This document shows, piece after piece, positions 7,743 through 16,158 of a stretch of DNA of 64,000 nt (within the stretch, counting starts at the first letter, position 1; every line of letters starts with the position of its first letter). A model generated the notes under the pieces. It saw only the letters and a list, made by a program, of their open reading frames with translations, did no database searches and was not told where the DNA came from. Source of the stretch: JBQLZQ01 sp052168355 (GTDB lineage Bacteria > Pseudomonadota > Alphaproteobacteria > DSM-16000 > Inquilinaceae); the NCBI GenBank assembly GCA_052168355.1, contig JBQLZQ010000070.1, forward strand, positions 1 through 64,000. The letters run 5' to 3'. Position numbers and translations under genes: made by a program.

Positions 7743-9566
7743 TCACCCGGCCTTGTCCGCCGCCTCCAGCTCGTCGATCAGGCCCCTTATCACCCCCAGG
7801 CCCTTTTGCCAAAAGGCGGGGTCGGTGGCGTCCAGGCCGAAGGGGGCCAGGAGGTCGCGGTGGCGGCGGGTGCCGCCGGCTTTGAGCATGTCCAGGTACT
7901 TGTCGGCGAACCCGGCCTCGGCGTCGCGGTAGACGGCGTAGAGCGAGTTGACCAGACAGTCGCCGAAGGCATAGGCGTAGACATAGAACGGCGAATGCAC
8001 GAAGTGCGGGATGTAGGACCAGAACACCCGGTAGGCGTCGTCGAAGCGCAGGGCCGGCCCCAGGCTTTCGGTCTGCGCCGCCATCCATAGGTCGCCCAGA
8101 TTCTCGGCCGACACCTCGCCCTCGGCGCGGGCGGTGTGCACCCGCCGCTCGAACTCGTAAAAGGCGATCTGGCGGACCACGGTGTTGAGCATGTCCTCCA
8201 CCTTGCCGGCCAGCAGGATCTTGCGCTTGGCGGGGTCGCCCTCGGCGTCGAGCAGCGACCGGAAGGTCAGCATCTCGCCGAACACGCTGGCCGTCTCGGC
8301 CAGGGTCAGCGGCGTGTCGGACATCAGGTGCCCCTGTTCGGCCGCCAGCACCTGGTGCACCCCGTGGCCCAGCTCGTGCGCCAGGGTCATCACGTCGCGC
8401 GCCTTGCCCAGATAGTTGAGCAGGATATAGGGGTGGACGCTGGGCACGCTGGGGTGGGCGAAGGCGCCGGGGCTCTTGCCCGGCCGGGTCGGCGCGTCGA
8501 TCCAGTTCTCGTCGAAGAAGCGCTTGCCGATGTCGGCCAGGCGCGGCGAGAAGCGGCCATAGGCGTCCAGCACGATGCCGCGCGCCTCGGGCCAGGGGAT
8601 GACGCGGTCGGCATCCTCGGGCAGCGGCGCGTTGCGGTCCCAGTAGTCCAGCCGGTCGCCGCCCATCCACCGCGCCTTCATGGCGTAGTACCGGTGCGAC
8701 AGATCCGGATAGGCGGCGCGGACGGAGTCGGTCAGCGCGTCGACCACGCCGTCCTCGACATGGTTGGCCAGGTTGCGCGCCGACCAGGGCTTGGGAAAGT
8801 CCCGCCAGCCATCCTCGATCTGCTTGTCCTTGGCCAGGGTGTTGGTGATGTGGGTGAACAGCCGCACATTGTCGTTCAGCACCCGGCCGATGGACACCGC
8901 CGCCTCCCGCCGCTTGGCCGGGTCGCGGTTGGACAGCAGGTTCAGCGCCTCGGCCGCGGCCAGGTCGCGCCCGCCGATGGGAAAGCGCAAGGCCGCCATG
9001 GTCTCGTCGAACAGCCGCACCCAGGCGCCGGCCCCGGCGACGCGCTTTTCGTGCAGCAGCCGTTCCAGATCGTCGCTGAGCTGGTGGTCGCGAAAGGCGC
9101 GCACGTCGCGCAGCCACGGGCCGTAATGGGACAGGGCGGGGGATTTCAGCCGGGCCTTGAAGTCGGCCTCGTCGAGGCGGTTGATCTCCAGCGTCACGAA
9201 CAGCAGGTTGCTGGAAATGGCCGTCACCTTTTCCTGCATCCCCTGATAGAAGCGGCCGTTGGCCGGGTCGCCGGTATCCTCGGCATAGATCAGGGACGCG
9301 TAGGTCATCAGCCGGGCCAGCACCTCGTCCACCGCCTCGTAGTCGCGGATCATCCCGGCCAGCCCGTCGCCGTCCAGCGCCGCCACCTTGCCCTGATGGC
9401 GGTCGCGCAGCGTCTTGGCCAGCTTTGTCGCGCGCGCCAGATCCGCCTCCAGCTCCTTGGACTCGCGGGCCGGATACAGATGGGTCAGGTCCCAGCGCGG
9501 CAGGGATCCCAGATCCTCGGACCGGTCTCTCTTCTCGGCGGACTTGGCGGCGGCTTGCGGCGTCAT
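7743..9566 (-). CDS. pepF: Oligoendopeptidase F, M3 family zinc peptidase
   Basis: Cytoplasmic metallopeptidase that cleaves medium-length peptides. 607 aa, normal for M3B/PepF (about 600). The zinc motif is TLAHELGHGVHQ with H397, E398 and H401, followed about 25 residues later by the helix with the third ligand (PLTLAETASVFGEM). The N-terminal PRWDLTHLYP segment is characteristic of the family. An AGGGA-type SD precedes the ATG. It stands alone, and its stop lies beside the AT-rich island. Confidence 0.95.
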   Translation of the reverse strand: MTPQAAAKSAEKRDRSEDLGSLPRWDLTHLYPARESKELEADLARATKLAKTLRDRHQGKVAALDGDGLAGMIRDYEAVDEVLARLMTYASLIYAEDTGDPANGRFYQGMQEKVTAISSNLLFVTLEINRLDEADFKARLKSPALSHYGPWLRDVRAFRDHQLSDDLERLLHEKRVAGAGAWVRLFDETMAALRFPIGGRDLAAAEALNLLSNRDPAKRREAAVSIGRVLNDNVRLFTHITNTLAKDKQIEDGWRDFPKPWSARNLANHVEDGVVDALTDSVRAAYPDLSHRYYAMKARWMGGDRLDYWDRNAPLPEDADRVIPWPEARGIVLDAYGRFSPRLADIGKRFFDENWIDAPTRPGKSPGAFAHPSVPSVHPYILLNYLGKARDVMTLAHELGHGVHQVLAAEQGHLMSDTPLTLAETASVFGEMLTFRSLLDAEGDPAKRKILLAGKVEDMLNTVVRQIAFYEFERRVHTARAEGEVSAENLGDLWMAAQTESLGPALRFDDAYRVFWSYIPHFVHSPFYVYAYAFGDCLVNSLYAVYRDAEAGFADKYLDMLKAGGTRRHRDLLAPFGLDATDPAFWQKGLGVIRGLIDELEAADKAG

Positions 9567-9835
9567 CGGGTCGTCCCTGCTCCGTGGTTCGGCGAATGCC
9601 CCTCAATATGGATCGGCGGGGCACGCTCGCCTAGTACCCGAAGGACCGGTCATTTCCGAACCCCGGCCGCGGGCTTCCGGGACATTTTCCATAATCGTCA
9701 TCCGGCCCGTCGATGCTTCGTTGCGTTTTCGGGCCGCGTTTCGCCCGCCGTTGAAGGACGGGTCAGGGAGGGTTACCTTTCCAGAAAGACCGAATCGCCT
9801 GAACCAACAGGCCCAGTCTTGTGGGGGAGCGTGGC

Positions 9836-12800
9836 ATGGTGCTGGCGGCGGTGTCGCTCGACGACAAATATGCCCTGGAAACGGGCCGGGTCTACCTGAC
9901 CGGAAGCCAGGCCCTCACCCGCCTGCCGATGATGCAGCGGCGGCGCGACGCGGCGGCGGGGCTCAACACCGCCTGCTTTATCTCCGGCTACCGCGGGTCG
10001 CCGCTGGGCGGCTTCGATCAGGCCCTGTGGAAGGCGCGCAAATATCTCGCCACCCACCACATCCATTTCCAGCCCGGCGTCAACGAGGATCTGGGCGCCA
10101 CCGCCGTGTGGGGCAGCCAGCAGGTCAACCTCTATCCCGACGCCACCCACGACGGCGTCTTCGCCATGTGGTACGGCAAGGGTCCCGGCGTCGACCGGTC
10201 CGGCGACGTGTTCAAGCACGCCAACTTCGCCGGCACCTCGGCCCATGGCGGCGTGCTGGCGCTGGCCGGCGACGACCACGCCTGCAAAAGCTCGACCGTG
10301 CCCCATCAGTCGGAACACGCCTTCGCCGCCGCCATGATGCCGGTGCTCAACCCGTCCAACATCCAGGAGATCCTGGATTACGGCCTGTTCGGCTGGGCGA
10401 TGAGTCGCTATTCGGGCTGCTGGATCGGCTTCAAGACCATCGCCGAGACGGTGGACAGTTCGGCCTCCGTCGCCATCGACCCCGACCGGGTCAGGATCGT
10501 TCTGCCGGACGATTTCGCGATGCCGCCGGGGGGCTTGGGCATCCGCTGGCCCGACGCGCCGATGGTCCAGGAAGAACGGCTGATGCGGCACAAGCTGTAT
10601 GCCGCGCTCGCCTTCTGCCGGGCCAACCGGCTGGACCGCGTGGTCATGGACGGGCCGAACCGGCGGTTCGGCATCGTCACCGTCGGCAAATCCTATCTCG
10701 ACGTGCGTCAGGCGCTGGAGGATCTGGGCATCGACGACGCGCTGGCCGACGCGCTGGGCATCTCCCTGTACAAGGTCGGCATGCCCTGGCCGCTGGAGCC
10801 GACCGGCGTGCGCGCCTTCTGCGAGGGGCTGGACGAGCTGATCGTGGTCGAGGAAAAGCGGGCGCTGATCGAAAACCAGCTTAAGGAACAGCTCTACAAC
10901 TGGCACGCCGACAAGCGCCCGGTGATCGTCGGGAAGTTCGACGAGGCCCGCAACTGGGTGCTGCCGTCGATCGGGGAGCTGAGCCCCGCGCAGATCGCGG
11001 TGATCGTCGGCAAGCGCCTGCTCAAGCGGGTCGACCATCCCGGCATCGCCGAGCGGGTGGCCTTTCTGGAGGAACGCGAGGCGCAGAAGGTCGCGGTCCA
11101 TCCCGCGGCCCAGCGCATTCCCTTCTTCTGCTCGGGCTGCCCCCACAACACCTCGACCCGGGTTCCCGAGGGCAGCCGCGCGGTGGCCGGCATCGGCTGC
11201 CACTACATGGTCACCTGGATGGACCGCAAGACCGAGACGTTCACGCAGATGGGCGGCGAAGGCGTGCCGTGGGTCGGCCAGGCGCCGTTCACCACCACGC
11301 AGCACATCTTCGCCAATCTGGGCGACGGCACCTATTTCCATTCCGGGCTGCTGGCCATCCGCGCGGCGATCGCCGCCAACGTCAACATCACCTACAAGAT
11401 CCTGTACAACGACGCGGTGGCCATGACCGGCGGCCAGCCGGTGGACGGCCCCCTGTCGGTGCCCATGATCGCCCGCCAGGTGGCGGCCGAGGGCGTGGCC
11501 CGCATCGTCGTCGTCACCGACCAGCCCGAAAATTACGTCGGCGTGTCCCTGCCCGCCCACACCCCGGTCGAGCACCGCGACGAACTGGACCGGGTCCAGC
11601 GCGACCTGCGCGAGGTGCCGGGCGTCACCGTGCTGATCTACGACCAGACCTGCGCCGCGGAAAAGCGGCGGCGGCGCAAGCGCGGGCTGATGCCCGATCC
11701 GCCCAAGCGGGTCTTCATCAACGACCTGGTGTGCGAGGGCTGCGGCGACTGTTCGGTCAAGTCCAACTGTTTGAGCGTGGTGCCGATCGAGACCGAGTTC
11801 GGCCGCAAGCGGGCCATCGACCAATCGTCGTGCAACAAGGATTATTCCTGCATCAACGGGTTCTGCCCCAGCTTCGTCACCGTCCATGGCGGCCGCTTGC
11901 GCAAGCCCAAGGCGGCGGCTCCGTCCTCGGTCGCGCCGGCCTTCGCCGATCTTCCCGAACCGGCCCTGCCGGCGCTCGACCGGCCCTACGGCATTCTGGT
12001 CACCGGCATCGGCGGCACCGGCGTGGTCACCATCGGCGCCCTGATCGGCATGGCCGCGCATCTCGAGGGCAAGGGCTGTTCCGTCCTGGACCAGGCCGGT
12101 CTGGCGCAGAAGGGCGGTGCCGTCATCAGCCATGTGCGCATCGCCGCGCGGCCCGAGGCCATCAACGCCGTGCGCATCGCGGCCGGCGGCGCCCGCCTGA
12201 TCCTGGGCTGCGACCTGATGGTGGCGGCCAGCGCCGACGCCCTGTCCAAGGTCAAGCCAGGGACGACCCATATCGTCCTCAACCGCCACGAAACCATCAC
12301 CGGCGCCTTCACCACCGACGCCGACTTCCGGGTGCCGGGCGACGAGATGGTGGCGGTCGTGCGCGACGCCGTGGCCGGCGACGGGTTGACCGACGTCATC
12401 GACGCCACGCGGATCGCCACCGCCCTGTTGGGCAACGCGCTGGCCGCCAACCTGTTCATGCTGGGCTTTGCCTATCAGCGGGGGTTGCTGCCGGTGTCGG
12501 GAGAGGCGCTCGACCGGGCCATCGAACTGAACGGCGTCAGCATCGAGATGAACCGCCAGGCCTTTCTGTGGGGCCGCCGCGCCGCCGTCGCCCGCGCCGA
12601 TGTCGAACGGTTGGCCGAGCCGCCGGCGGCGGCTTCCGCCATCGACCGGCCGGCCCGCGACCTGTCCGAAACCATCGAGCGGCGGGTGGCCTTTCTGACC
12701 GGCTACCAGGACGCCGCCTACGCGCGGCGCTATGTCGGACTGGTCGACCGGGTCCTGCGCGCCGAGACCGAGCGGATGCCGGGCGCCCGCCCCCGTCTGG

Positions 12801-13321
12801 CCGAGGCGGTCGCCCGCTACGCCTTCAAGCTGATGGCCTACAAGGACGAGTACGAGGTGGCGCGGCTATACACCGACGGTGCCTTCCGCGCCCGGCTCGA
12901 TGCCCAGTTCGAGGGCGACTACACGCTGCGGTTCCACCTGGCGCCGCCGCTGATGGCCGAACGCGACCCCGAGACCGGTCATCTGAAGAAACGGACCTTC
13001 GGCCCCTGGATGCTGCGGGCCTTCGCCCTGCTCGCCCGGTTCAAGCGTCTGCGCGGCACCCGCTTCGATCCGTTCGGCCGGACGGCGGAGCGGCGGCAGG
13101 AACGGCAGTTGATCGTCGATTACTTTGCCATGATCGACCGGGTTCTGGCCGGACTGAACCGGGACAACCACGCCGTCGCCGTGGAGCTTGCCTCGGTGCC
13201 CGAGCACATTCGCGGCTACGGCCATGTCAAGGACGCGCACCTGGAAAAGGCCAAGGCGCGCGAGGCGGAGCTGCTGGCCGCCTTCGACCGACCGACGCCC
13301 GACCGCGCCGCGGCGGAATAA
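9836..13321 (+). CDS. Fused indolepyruvate:ferredoxin oxidoreductase (IorA-IorB)
   Basis: Oxidatively decarboxylates arylpyruvates (indolepyruvate and related 2-oxo acids from aromatic amino acids) to acyl-CoA with ferredoxin reduction. The 1161-aa product carries, in order, a pyrimidine-binding domain (YLTGSQALTRL, GYRGSPLGGFD), a TPP-pyrophosphate domain (GGEGVPWVGQAPF, NLGDGTYFHSG, NDAVAMTGGQ), cysteine clusters for Fe-S (CSGCPHNT near 438 and CEGCGDCSVKSNC near 640), and the gamma/IorB domain from about 710 (GILVTGIGGTGVVTIGALIG). ATG at 9836 is chosen because GGGGGAG lies six bases upstream; an in-frame GTG at 9821 is less likely. The fused form is typical of Alphaproteobacteria. Confidence 0.95.
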   Translation: MVLAAVSLDDKYALETGRVYLTGSQALTRLPMMQRRRDAAAGLNTACFISGYRGSPLGGFDQALWKARKYLATHHIHFQPGVNEDLGATAVWGSQQVNLYPDATHDGVFAMWYGKGPGVDRSGDVFKHANFAGTSAHGGVLALAGDDHACKSSTVPHQSEHAFAAAMMPVLNPSNIQEILDYGLFGWAMSRYSGCWIGFKTIAETVDSSASVAIDPDRVRIVLPDDFAMPPGGLGIRWPDAPMVQEERLMRHKLYAALAFCRANRLDRVVMDGPNRRFGIVTVGKSYLDVRQALEDLGIDDALADALGISLYKVGMPWPLEPTGVRAFCEGLDELIVVEEKRALIENQLKEQLYNWHADKRPVIVGKFDEARNWVLPSIGELSPAQIAVIVGKRLLKRVDHPGIAERVAFLEEREAQKVAVHPAAQRIPFFCSGCPHNTSTRVPEGSRAVAGIGCHYMVTWMDRKTETFTQMGGEGVPWVGQAPFTTTQHIFANLGDGTYFHSGLLAIRAAIAANVNITYKILYNDAVAMTGGQPVDGPLSVPMIARQVAAEGVARIVVVTDQPENYVGVSLPAHTPVEHRDELDRVQRDLREVPGVTVLIYDQTCAAEKRRRRKRGLMPDPPKRVFINDLVCEGCGDCSVKSNCLSVVPIETEFGRKRAIDQSSCNKDYSCINGFCPSFVTVHGGRLRKPKAAAPSSVAPAFADLPEPALPALDRPYGILVTGIGGTGVVTIGALIGMAAHLEGKGCSVLDQAGLAQKGGAVISHVRIAARPEAINAVRIAAGGARLILGCDLMVAASADALSKVKPGTTHIVLNRHETITGAFTTDADFRVPGDEMVAVVRDAVAGDGLTDVIDATRIATALLGNALAANLFMLGFAYQRGLLPVSGEALDRAIELNGVSIEMNRQAFLWGRRAAVARADVERLAEPPAAASAIDRPARDLSETIERRVAFLTGYQDAAYARRYVGLVDRVLRAETERMPGARPRLAEAVARYAFKLMAYKDEYEVARLYTDGAFRARLDAQFEGDYTLRFHLAPPLMAERDPETGHLKKRTFGPWMLRAFALLARFKRLRGTRFDPFGRTAERRQERQLIVDYFAMIDRVLAGLNRDNHAVAVELASVPEHIRGYGHVKDAHLEKAKAREAELLAAFDRPTPDRAAAE

Positions 13322-13408
13322 AGCGAACCGCCGGCCGGCGTTGGCCGGGCCCCGCCCCGTTGCTATGGTGCCGTCGACAAATCCGTTTTCCGGCAGCCGA
13401 GCGAGGCG

Positions 13409-14005
13409 ATGTTCCACTTTCCGATCCCGACCCGTCCGCCCATCGTCCCAAAACCGCCACCATTCGTGAGCGCCGAGGGGTTGTTCACGCCGGAGGAGCT
13501 GACCCGGATCGATACCCTGGCCCAGGCCATCAAGGCCGAGCCGGTGGTGGTCGGCAGCCAGGCCAAGGTCAAGCCGGAGTACAACCGCAGCGAGAAGCGG
13601 TCGATGATGCCCAGCCCGGACCATCTGTGGATCTATCACAAGATCGCCAACGCGGTGTCCCAGCTCAACGCCCAGCACTTCCGCTACGACATCACCGGAA
13701 TCGACGAGCCGCTGTATCACGTGACCTATCGCGAGACCAATCAGGGCCATTATCACTGGCACGCCGATGTCAGCCACGACCACAACTTCCAGCGCAAGCT
13801 GTCGATCACCTTTCAGATGAGCGACGGGGGGTCCTATGCGGGCGGCGATCTGGAGATCAACGCCAACGGCCAACCGCAAACCCTGCCGCGCAACCGTGGA
13901 CAGCTCTTGCTGTTTCCATCCCACCATCTTCATCGGGTGTCGCCGGTGACGCGCGGCGTGCGCTCGGCCCTGGTCGCCTGGATCGTCGGCCCGCCCTTCC
14001 GCTGA
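13409..14005 (+). CDS. 2-oxoglutarate/Fe(II)-dependent oxygenase of prolyl-4-hydroxylase type
   Basis: A 198-aa double-stranded beta-helix dioxygenase. Iron ligands are visible as HWHAD (H118, D120) and a distal histidine in SHHLHRVSP (H175), followed by the 2OG-binding arginine in GVRSALV. The GGDLEI segment is typical of P4Hc/PKHD proteins. The substrate is unknown; relatives hydroxylate proteins or small molecules. It follows the indolepyruvate oxidoreductase by 87 bases and converges on trkH with an 11-base gap. Confidence 0.88.
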   Translation: MFHFPIPTRPPIVPKPPPFVSAEGLFTPEELTRIDTLAQAIKAEPVVVGSQAKVKPEYNRSEKRSMMPSPDHLWIYHKIANAVSQLNAQHFRYDITGIDEPLYHVTYRETNQGHYHWHADVSHDHNFQRKLSITFQMSDGGSYAGGDLEINANGQPQTLPRNRGQLLLFPSHHLHRVSPVTRGVRSALVAWIVGPPFR

Positions 14006-14016
14006 GAGACGGGCTC

Positions 14017-15519
14017 CTACACCCGCCAGAACTGCCGGCTGAACAGCACCAGCACGGTGAAATACTCGAGCCGCCCCAACAGCATCGTCCCGGTCAGGAT
14101 CCATTTGGCGCCATCGGGCAGGGTCGAAAAATTGCCGGCGGGGCCGATGATCGGTCCCAGGCCCGGACCGACATTGGTCAGCGCCGTCGCCGCTCCCGAC
14201 AGGGCGGTGGTGAAATCGAGCCCGAAAGCGCTGAGCGCGCAGGCCACGACCAGCAACAGGAAGGCGAAGACGAAGATGAAACCCATGACCGACATCAGCA
14301 CGTCGGGCGTTACCGGCTTGCCGTCGTACACCAGCGGGCGGACGCTATGCGGACTGTACAGACGAACAAGCTGGGACTTCAGCGCCATCCACAAAATCTG
14401 AAAGCGGAAAATCTTGATGGCCCCCGATGTGGACCCCGTGCAGCCGCCAATCATCGTCAACAGAAAGAACAGGGCGACGGCGAACGGTCCCCAAAGCGTG
14501 TAGTCGTCGCTGGCATAACCGGTCGTCGTCATCACCGACGTGACGTTGAGAAACGCCAGCCGCATGGCGTCGGACAAGGGCCGTCCGGTGGCCGCCGACA
14601 GCCACACCCCGGTGCCCACCGACACCGCGACCAGCAGGACGAGAAACACGCGAACCTGACGATCGCGCCAGAACGCCCCGGCGTCGCCCTTGACCAGACT
14701 GATGTACCGCACGAAGGGCAAGGCGCCGGCGGTCATGAAGACCACCAGGACCCAATGGATCGCGGGTTGCCCGAAATACCCGATCGAGCTGTCCTTGGTC
14801 GAAAACCCGCCGGTCGACACTGCGGTCATGGCGTGGTTGACGGCATCGAACGTCGACATGCCGGACACCCTCAGGGCAACGGCACAGGCAAGCGTCAAGC
14901 CGGCATACAGAATGCCGACATCGCGCATCAGGTCGGCCACGCGCGGCACCACCTTGTCCGACCGGTCCGACGACTCGGTGCGGAACAGTTGCATCCCGCC
15001 GACACGCAGGAACGGCAGTATCGCTATTCCCATGCCGACGATCCCGATCCCGCCGAGCCATTGCAGCAGCGATCGCCACAGCAGGAGTCCGGCCGGAGCT
15101 ATATCGAGACCCGAGAGAACCGTAGAGCCCGTGGTCGTCAGACCCGACATCGCTTCGAAGACCGCGTCGGCGAGATCGAGACCCGCGACCGAAAAGTAGA
15201 TGGGCAGGGCTGAGAACAGCGCGACGGTCAACCAGCTTGCGGTGGTCAGCAGGAAGGTTTGCCGGAGACCGAGTGAGAGGCTGTCCTGGCGACAGCTGGC
15301 GACCAGGCTGACCCCGACGAACAGGGTGATCGTCCCGGACAGCGCAAAAGCCCGCCAATCGACGCTGTCGGCCGCCAGGTCCACAACCATCGGCACGGCC
15401 ATCGCCGCACCCAGAATGACGAGAAGGAGCCCGATAACAAACAGGATGGGCCGAGGGTCGAGGGACGATCCGCCCCCTGACGGCTTGGTTGGACTGGCGA
15501 ACCCCTGATGAGACACCAT
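14017..15519 (-). CDS. trkH: Trk-type potassium uptake channel TrkH
   Basis: Inner-membrane K+ channel subunit that works with TrkA. 500 aa with many hydrophobic segments and four recognisable pore-loop repeats: SGLTTTGSTVL, VSTGGFSTKD, VMTTTGYASDD and LTNVGPGLG, the last being the usual divergent fourth filter. GGIGIVGMGIAILPFLRVGGMQLF is a family hallmark. No trkA gene is nearby. It reads the same way as gapR upstream, with a 19-base gap, so read-through from gapR is possible. Confidence 0.95.
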   Translation of the reverse strand: MVSHQGFASPTKPSGGGSSLDPRPILFVIGLLLVILGAAMAVPMVVDLAADSVDWRAFALSGTITLFVGVSLVASCRQDSLSLGLRQTFLLTTASWLTVALFSALPIYFSVAGLDLADAVFEAMSGLTTTGSTVLSGLDIAPAGLLLWRSLLQWLGGIGIVGMGIAILPFLRVGGMQLFRTESSDRSDKVVPRVADLMRDVGILYAGLTLACAVALRVSGMSTFDAVNHAMTAVSTGGFSTKDSSIGYFGQPAIHWVLVVFMTAGALPFVRYISLVKGDAGAFWRDRQVRVFLVLLVAVSVGTGVWLSAATGRPLSDAMRLAFLNVTSVMTTTGYASDDYTLWGPFAVALFFLLTMIGGCTGSTSGAIKIFRFQILWMALKSQLVRLYSPHSVRPLVYDGKPVTPDVLMSVMGFIFVFAFLLLVVACALSAFGLDFTTALSGAATALTNVGPGLGPIIGPAGNFSTLPDGAKWILTGTMLLGRLEYFTVLVLFSRQFWRV

Positions 15520-15538
15520 CGCCCTCCCAAAGATGCCC

Positions 15539-15787
15539 CTACCCGGCCATCCCCAGCGCTCGCTTGTAGAGGTCCAGCAGTTCTTCCTGCTCCTCGCGGT
15601 CGGCGTTTTCCATCTTCCGCAACCGAAGCACCTGGCGCATGATCTTGGTGTCGAAGCCGGTGCCCTTGGCCTCCGCGAAAACCTCCCTGATGTCGGCGGC
15701 CAGTGTCGCCTTTTCTTCTTCCAGCCGTTCGATTCGCTCGATGAACGAGCGCAGCCGGTCTCCGGCTATTCCGCCAACGTCAGCCAT
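15539..15787 (-). CDS. gapR: GapR-type nucleoid-associated protein (DUF2312)
   Basis: 82-aa DNA-binding protein. Caulobacter GapR, the characterised member, clamps overtwisted DNA ahead of replication and transcription. Matches include GDRLRSFIERIERLEEEKA, IREVFAEAKGTGFD and the C-terminal EELLDLYKRALG. The start ATG at 15787 gives MADVGGIAGDRL, the expected N-terminus; the longer upstream frame is spurious. The protein is a charged coiled coil with basic residues in RQVLRLRKME. A stable hairpin (arms 15819-15826 and 15834-15841) lies about 30 bases upstream in the probable leader. Confidence 0.95.
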   Translation of the reverse strand: MADVGGIAGDRLRSFIERIERLEEEKATLAADIREVFAEAKGTGFDTKIMRQVLRLRKMENADREEQEELLDLYKRALGMAG

Positions 15788-16158
15788 GGTGTCGCTTTCA
15801 GGTCTCGGGACTGGGGATCGGCGGGCGCGATCGGCCCGCCGGAGCGGGACGATATCGACAGCCCCAATCGCGCGCAAGAGTGTCGGCGTGGCTTTTCGGT
15901 TCGTCGCGGAAGAACGATGATGACGGTGGAACCGGCGGTCGTGGCGTTTCTCCCGGTGGCGCCGACATGCAAAGGCCCGGATCGTTGTCCGGGGCTCGCG
16001 GCGCGAATTTCTGGGCGGAGACGCCCCACGGAAAAGGACACGATCGCCGGCCTCCGAGCCGGGGTCACGGCACAACAGCGCCGCTGGCGGCGGCACCGGC
16101 CTGCACAAGCCCCGGAGGAATATCCGGGTCCGTCAAAAGCTTTCGGGCGCCGATGCCC
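15788..16158. other. 371-bp non-coding region between gapR and the TRAP permease
   Basis: No credible gene. It contains a hairpin with eight-base arms CGGCGGGC (15819-15826) and GCCCGCCG (15834-15841) upstream of gapR, and a second hairpin CCCGGA (15976-15981) / TCCGGG (15988-15993) whose context (AAAGGCCCGG ... GGGGCTCG) resembles one hairpin of the 140-bp repeat family described at 50.3, 53.4 and 57.8 kb. It must also hold the gapR promoter, which is not obvious. Confidence 0.6.

Noticed and set aside
7636..7932. 98-codon frame with AGGAGG directly before its ATG
   Set aside because: The SD abuts the start codon with no spacing and the frame runs antisense into pepF.
9773..12289. 838-codon leftward frame
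   Set aside because: Lies antisense to the indolepyruvate oxidoreductase, no domain resemblance.
11269..15213. 1314-codon rightward frame
   Set aside because: Out-of-frame shadow of the oxidoreductase, the 2OG oxygenase and the reverse of trkH; Arg/Gly/Pro-rich with no family features.
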